From: JAGLCY01 sp965369705
GTDB lineage: Bacteria; Krumholzibacteriota; Krumholzibacteriia; LZORAL124-64-63
Assembly (NCBI GenBank): GCA_965369705.1
Contig: CBDURF010000168.1
Coordinates: 1-7,328 of the forward strand
Reading direction: 5' to 3'
DNA: 7,328 bases
Shown here: piece after piece, positions 4,344-7,328 of the stretch
Position numbering within the stretch: the first letter of the stretch is position 1
Layout: each line of letters opens with the position of its first letter
Notes under the pieces: generated by a model
Databases searched by the model: none
Told to the model about the DNA's origin: nothing
What the model saw: only the letters and a program-made list of their open reading frames with translations
Translations under genes and position numbers: made by a program

Positions 4344-7118
4344 CTAGGCCCGGGTCAGCTTGACGGCGCACTTCTTGAAGTCCGTCTCCTTGGAGATCGG
4401 ACAGGTGGCGTCGAGGCAGACCTTGTTGATGAGCACGCGTTCGTCGAAGAACGGCACCATCACCGTGCCCTTGGGCATGGTGTTGCGGCCCCGCAGTTCG
4501 ATGTGCACCTTCACGCGGCCGCGGCGGCTTTCGATCCAGATCGAGTCGCCGTCGGCAAAGCCCTGATTTCCCGCGTCGTCCGGATTCATGAAGCACACCG
4601 CCTCGGGCACCGCGCGGTACAGTTCGGGCACGCGCATGGTCATGGTGCCGGTGTGCCAGTGTTCGAGCACGCGGCCGGTTACCAGCCAGAACGGGTAGTT
4701 GGTGTCCGGCATTTCCGGCGGATCCATGTAGGGCCGGAAGAAGATCTTGGCCTTGTTGTCCAGCTTGACCTTGTCGCCCTTGTGGGGACCCTTCAGATCC
4801 CCGGCCGGCATGGCCTTCAGCGCCGGCCCGTAGAAGGCGAACTTCTGTCCGGGGGCCTTCTTGGCCACGTAGGAATCGTAATCGGCGTTGAAGCGCCACT
4901 CGGTCTCCTTGCCGTCGACCACGGGCCACTTCAAGCCGCGCACCTTGTGGTAGGCGTCGAAGTCGGCCAGATCATGCATGTGGCCCACGCCGAACTGACG
5001 GTATTCCTCCCACAGGTACTTGTGCACGAAGAATCCATAGCCTTCGAAGCCTGCGACCTTGCGGCTGTCGCCTTCGGCCAGGGTGTTCAGGGTTCCTTCG
5101 CCGATGGGGTCGGGCCAGGTGTACTTGTGAGCGTCCTCGTTGTTGAACAGGACGTCGAACAAGGTGTCGTCCGGTGAATAACCCATGGCCTGAGCGTCGG
5201 CCAGGACGTCGGGCAGGGTCAGCTTGTCGTTGATCTTCTGGGCGCCCCATACCTCCTTCAGGGTGATGCGCTTGGCGAATTCGAAGGCCTGCCAGATGTC
5301 GGGCATCGCGTCGCCGACGGGCGTGACCTGCTGTTTCCAGTGCTGGGTGCGGCGCTCGGCGTTGCCGTAGGAGCCCCATTTCTCGAAGATCATCGCACTG
5401 GGCAGGATCAGGTCCGCCACCTTGGCGCTGATGGTCGGGTAGCCGTCCGAGCAGACGATGAAGTTGTCCATCTCACGCGCGGCCTTGATCCAGTGGTTGG
5501 CGTTGGCGGTGTTCTGCCAGGGATTGCAGACCTGCACCCACGCCCACTTGATCTTGCCGTCCTCGATGTCCCGCAGCAGTTTCGTGTAGTGCGAACCCGG
5601 CTTTCCATTGAGGGTCCCTTGCGGCAGCTTCCACAGTTTTTCGCTGAACTCGCGGTGCTTGGGATTGGCCACCACCAGATCGGCGGGCAGACGGTGGGCG
5701 AACGTGCCCACCTCACGGGCGGTGCCGCAGGCGCTGGGCTGGCCGGTCAGACTGAAGGCGCCGTTACCGGGCTGTGACTGCTTGCCCAGCAGGAGGTGCA
5801 CCATGTAGGCCTGCTCGTTGACCCAGCTGCCGCGCGTGTGCTGGTTCATGCCCATGGTCCAGTAACTGACGACCTTGCGGTCCTTTTCCAGGAAGAGGTC
5901 GGCCAAGGTCTGGAGTTTCTTCTTGTAGTCCTCGAGGGATTCGTCGGGGTCGCCTTTCGACAACTCGGCCACGAAGTCGAGGGTGTAGGGTTCGAGGCCC
6001 TTCTTGAACTCGTCGAAACTGATGATCCAGTGCTTGGCCGCCCCGGCGGCGTTTTTCATCTCCAGGGTGTCGCCGGCCTTGTAGCCAAGATGGGCCAGGG
6101 TTATCCCCTCGGCCTCGCTGAGCACCTTGCTGAACTGCTTGTTCATGGTGTCGAGTTCGATCGCGGCATACTTGGGATTGTTCTTGTCGGGCCGCATCCC
6201 GTAGCCCACGTCGACGTGCCCGGTGGCGAACACGGTGTTCTGGTCGACGAATTCCTTGTCCATGGCCTCGGGCCGGTTGTGGACGATTTCCCAGGCGATG
6301 TAGTTCCAGATCGCCAGGTCGGTCTGCGGCTTGAAGATGATCTCCAGATCGGCCAGGTTGCTGCAGCGGTTCGTGTAGGTGGTCAGATTGATCAGCTTCA
6401 CCCGGTCGGGATTGCTCAGCTTGCGGTCGGTGATGCGGGACCAGAGGATCGGATGCATCTCGGCCATGTTGGCGCCCCACATCACGGCTGTGTCGGTGTA
6501 TTCGATATCGTCGTAGTTGCCGGCCGGTTCGTCGATGCCGAAGGTCTGGATGAAGCCGACCACCGCGCTGGCCATGCAGTGCCGGGCGTTGGGGTCGAGG
6601 TTGTTGCTGCGGAAGCCACCCTTGACCAGCTTGGCCATGGTGTAGCCTTCCTGGATGGTGTACTGGCCCGAACCGAACACGCCGATACCCGTGGGGCCGA
6701 GCTCGCCGTAGGCGGCCTTGAACTGTTCGGCCATCACGTCGAAGGCCTGGTCCCAGGTGACGGGTTTGAACTTGCCCTTCTTGTCGAATTCACCCTGCGC
6801 GTTGACCCGCAACAGCGGCTGGGTGAGGCGGTCCTTGCCGTACATGATCTTGGCGTTGAAATAACCCTTGATGCAGTTCAGACCGCGGTTCACCGGGGCC
6901 GCGGGGTCGCCCTTCACAGCGACGATCTTGTCATTGCGGGTGGCGATCATCAGCCCGCAGCCTGTCCCGCAGAAGCGGCAGACCGACTTATCCCACTTCC
7001 AGCTTTTTTCGGTCTCCCGGGCCTGGGCCAGGGCCGAGGCCGGGATCTTCATGCTGATCGCGCCGGCGGCGCTGACCGCGGCCGCCTGTTTGATGAAATC
7101 ACGCCGAGTGAGAGCCAT
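4344..7118 (-). CDS. napA: NapA, catalytic subunit of periplasmic nitrate reductase (Mo-bisMGD, 4Fe-4S)
   Basis: Encodes 924 residues and reduces nitrate to nitrite in the periplasm. The Tat signal is TRRDFIK (R5-R6) followed by an Ala-rich core and an A-L-A site near residue 31. The 4Fe-4S ligands are C47-X2-C50-X3-C54-X27-C82, with the conserved Lys84 next to the cluster. ARHC181MASAVVGF carries the cysteine that binds Mo in NapA. YDDIE, WGANMAEMHPILWSRIT, SYWTMGMNQHTRG (418-430) and SLTGQPSACGTAREVGTFAHRLP (456-478) are diagnostic of NapA and distinguish it from formate dehydrogenase or NarG. The cofactor-binding C-terminal domain starts near 811 (TGRVLEHWHTG) and ends in SKETDFKKCAVKL. 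It is about 95 residues longer than E. coli NapA, with insertions such as one near 315-363, a size typical of epsilonproteobacterial NapA. The ATG at 7118 is chosen for the AAGAGGTG ribosome-binding site (7123-7130) and Tat motif; an in-frame upstream ATG at 7214 would bury the Tat motif behind 32 arginine-rich residues. Confidence 0.97.
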   Translation of the reverse strand: MALTRRDFIKQAAAVSAAGAISMKIPASALAQARETEKSWKWDKSVCRFCGTGCGLMIATRNDKIVAVKGDPAAPVNRGLNCIKGYFNAKIMYGKDRLTQPLLRVNAQGEFDKKGKFKPVTWDQAFDVMAEQFKAAYGELGPTGIGVFGSGQYTIQEGYTMAKLVKGGFRSNNLDPNARHCMASAVVGFIQTFGIDEPAGNYDDIEYTDTAVMWGANMAEMHPILWSRITDRKLSNPDRVKLINLTTYTNRCSNLADLEIIFKPQTDLAIWNYIAWEIVHNRPEAMDKEFVDQNTVFATGHVDVGYGMRPDKNNPKYAAIELDTMNKQFSKVLSEAEGITLAHLGYKAGDTLEMKNAAGAAKHWIISFDEFKKGLEPYTLDFVAELSKGDPDESLEDYKKKLQTLADLFLEKDRKVVSYWTMGMNQHTRGSWVNEQAYMVHLLLGKQSQPGNGAFSLTGQPSACGTAREVGTFAHRLPADLVVANPKHREFSEKLWKLPQGTLNGKPGSHYTKLLRDIEDGKIKWAWVQVCNPWQNTANANHWIKAAREMDNFIVCSDGYPTISAKVADLILPSAMIFEKWGSYGNAERRTQHWKQQVTPVGDAMPDIWQAFEFAKRITLKEVWGAQKINDKLTLPDVLADAQAMGYSPDDTLFDVLFNNEDAHKYTWPDPIGEGTLNTLAEGDSRKVAGFEGYGFFVHKYLWEEYRQFGVGHMHDLADFDAYHKVRGLKWPVVDGKETEWRFNADYDSYVAKKAPGQKFAFYGPALKAMPAGDLKGPHKGDKVKLDNKAKIFFRPYMDPPEMPDTNYPFWLVTGRVLEHWHTGTMTMRVPELYRAVPEAVCFMNPDDAGNQGFADGDSIWIESRRGRVKVHIELRGRNTMPKGTVMVPFFDERVLINKVCLDATCPISKETDFKKCAVKLTRA

Positions 7119-7122
7119 CGCA

Positions 7123-7130
7123 CACCTCTT
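7123..7130 (-). promoter_or_regulatory. napA ribosome-binding site, possibly occluded by the leader hairpin loop
   Basis: AAGAGGTG on the minus strand, 4 nt before the napA ATG, is a good Shine-Dalgarno match and fixes the start at 7118. The same 7 bases (AAGAGGT) are exactly complementary to ACCTCTT in the loop of the upstream hairpin (7170-7176), extendable to 8 pairs with a G-U, so the site may be sequestered in the RNA. Confidence 0.7.
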
Positions 7131-7131
7131 T

Positions 7132-7145
7132 CCGCTACGGAGCGG
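7132..7145 (-). other. small hairpin directly before the napA ribosome-binding site
   Basis: In the minus-strand transcript CCGCT and AGCGG form a perfect 5-bp stem with a CCGT loop. It ends one nucleotide before the Shine-Dalgarno sequence. A short GC hairpin at this place could tune ribosome access or stack on the larger hairpin upstream. Seen directly as an inverted repeat; its function is inferred. Confidence 0.4.
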
Positions 7146-7149
7146 GAGG

Positions 7150-7190
7150 CCCCGCCGCGCCGATTTACGAAGAGGTACGGCGTCGCGGGG
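7150..7190 (-). other. strong leader hairpin with an anti-Shine-Dalgarno loop, upstream of napA
   Basis: In the minus-strand RNA the arms CCCCGCGACGCCG (7190-7178) and CGGCGCGGCGGGG (7162-7150) pair over 11 of 13 positions, six plus five pairs around a 2x2 internal loop, with a 15-nt loop (7177-7163). That loop contains ACCTCTT, complementary to the napA ribosome-binding site. The element lies within the predicted 5' untranslated leader. No U-tract follows it, so it is not an intrinsic terminator. It fits a pseudoknot or translational control element, but it does not match a riboswitch class that I can identify. Confidence 0.45.
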
Positions 7191-7212
7191 AACCCCCAGA
7201 TTCAATCTATGC

Positions 7213-7241
7213 ATTTAACCAGTCAACAACCTGGATGTAAA
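7213..7241 (-). promoter_or_regulatory. candidate napA promoter
   Basis: On the minus strand TTTACA (7241-7236, 5 of 6 to the -35 consensus) and TTAAAT (7218-7213, 4 of 6 to the -10 consensus) are separated by exactly 17 bp. Transcription would begin near 7206, giving a leader of roughly 88 nt that contains both hairpins. TTGACT (7226-7221) is another possible -35 box, but it has only a weak -10 (TGAATC) at the right distance. Consensus-based only. Confidence 0.4.
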
Positions 7242-7252
7242 GGTCCGGGTTG
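7227..7252. repeat. inverted repeat over the napA -35 box, candidate operator
   Basis: CAACCTGGA (7227-7235) and TCCGGGTTG (7244-7252) form 9-bp arms with a single mismatch around an 8-bp centre. The repeat overlaps the candidate -35 box TTTACA of napA, as expected for a dimeric regulator site. The run of six T on the minus strand lies before the repeat, not after it, so it is not a terminator for transcription towards napA. I cannot match it to a known regulator consensus. Confidence 0.35.
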
Positions 7253-7272
7253 CAAAAAACCTCGATATCTCC

Positions 7273-7300
7273 TTAGTAATCAATATGTTATGAATATATT
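7273..7300 (+). promoter_or_regulatory. candidate divergent promoter reading rightward out of the window
   Basis: TTAGTA (7273-7278, 3 of 6) and TATATT (7295-7300, 5 of 6) are separated by 16 bp in AT-rich DNA, pointing away from napA. A Fur-like site begins 4 bp after the -10 box. No start codon with a ribosome-binding site is visible before the right edge, so the gene served would lie outside. Confidence 0.25.
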
Positions 7301-7303
7301 TCC

Positions 7304-7322
7304 AATAATGAGAATCAATTTT
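7304..7322. promoter_or_regulatory. Fur-like operator
   Basis: The 19 bases AATAATGAGAATCAATTTT match the classical Fur box GATAATGATAATCATTATC at 14 of 19 positions, including the AATGA and AATCA core. The site is 186 bp from napA and overlaps the expected start of the candidate rightward promoter, so iron control of a divergent gene is more likely than control of napA. It sits in AT-rich DNA, which raises the chance of accidental matches. Confidence 0.35.
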
Positions 7323-7328
7323 GTCCTG

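Noticed and set aside
4341..4350. GGCCTAGGCC palindrome at the napA stop codon
   Set aside because: Too short and loop-poor for a terminator, and the downstream napG starts within a few bases; probably chance in GC-rich sequence.
7119..7214. Longer napA start at 7214
   Set aside because: It would place 32 arginine-rich residues before the Tat signal and would begin upstream of the predicted transcript start; the ATG at 7118 has a strong ribosome-binding site.
7278..7319. Two AATCAAT repeats 35 bp apart as FNR sites
   Set aside because: Each contains only one FNR half-site (TTGAT on the minus strand); the second halves do not match, so no full FNR box is supported.

Overview
The window holds one GC-rich, tightly packed gene cluster, all read on the minus strand (right to left), that encodes a periplasmic nitrate reductase (Nap) system. 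The order along the transcript is napA, napG, napH, napB, a short napF-like ferredoxin gene, napD, then after a 119-bp gap a pentaheme c-type cytochrome and a small secreted protein that looks like an outer-membrane beta-barrel. The organism is a Gram-negative bacterium with anaerobic or microaerobic nitrate respiration: it has Tat-exported molybdoenzyme and Fe-S subunits, periplasmic c-type cytochromes, a lipobox on NapB and a probable outer-membrane protein. The gene order A-G-H-B-F-D and the long NapA (924 residues) resemble the epsilonproteobacterial napAGHBFLD type with napL missing. The high GC content does not fit Campylobacter or Wolinella, so the host lineage cannot be named from this window.

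Layout: 7119-7328 is the napA upstream region. Its left half is a GC-rich leader that can fold into strong hairpins. Its right half is AT-rich and holds candidate promoters and a Fur-like operator probably serving a divergent gene beyond the right edge. The block 1597-7118 is the nap operon proper, with neighbours overlapping or separated by less than 10 bp. The gap 1478-1596 contains an inverted repeat and a plausible new promoter. The block 97-1477 contains the pentaheme cytochrome and the barrel-like protein, separated by 10 bp. The stretch 1-96 is non-coding 3' flank.

How the genes work together (family knowledge plus inference): NapD binds the Tat signal of NapA during Mo-cofactor and Fe-S loading. 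NapA (Mo-bisMGD, one 4Fe-4S) reduces nitrate to nitrite in the periplasm and takes electrons from the diheme NapB. NapH (membrane, quinol side) and NapG (periplasmic, four 4Fe-4S) form a quinol-oxidising module. No NapC is present, so electrons reach NapB through NapGH, possibly helped by the pentaheme cytochrome.

Most notable points: (1) a hairpin in the napA leader whose loop is exactly complementary to the napA Shine-Dalgarno sequence; (2) NapB as a predicted lipoprotein with a long Pro/Glu/Thr linker; (3) a NapF that keeps only the C-terminal two of the usual four cluster motifs; (4) a pentaheme cytochrome with exactly five spare histidines for five hemes; (5) absence of NapC and NapL.
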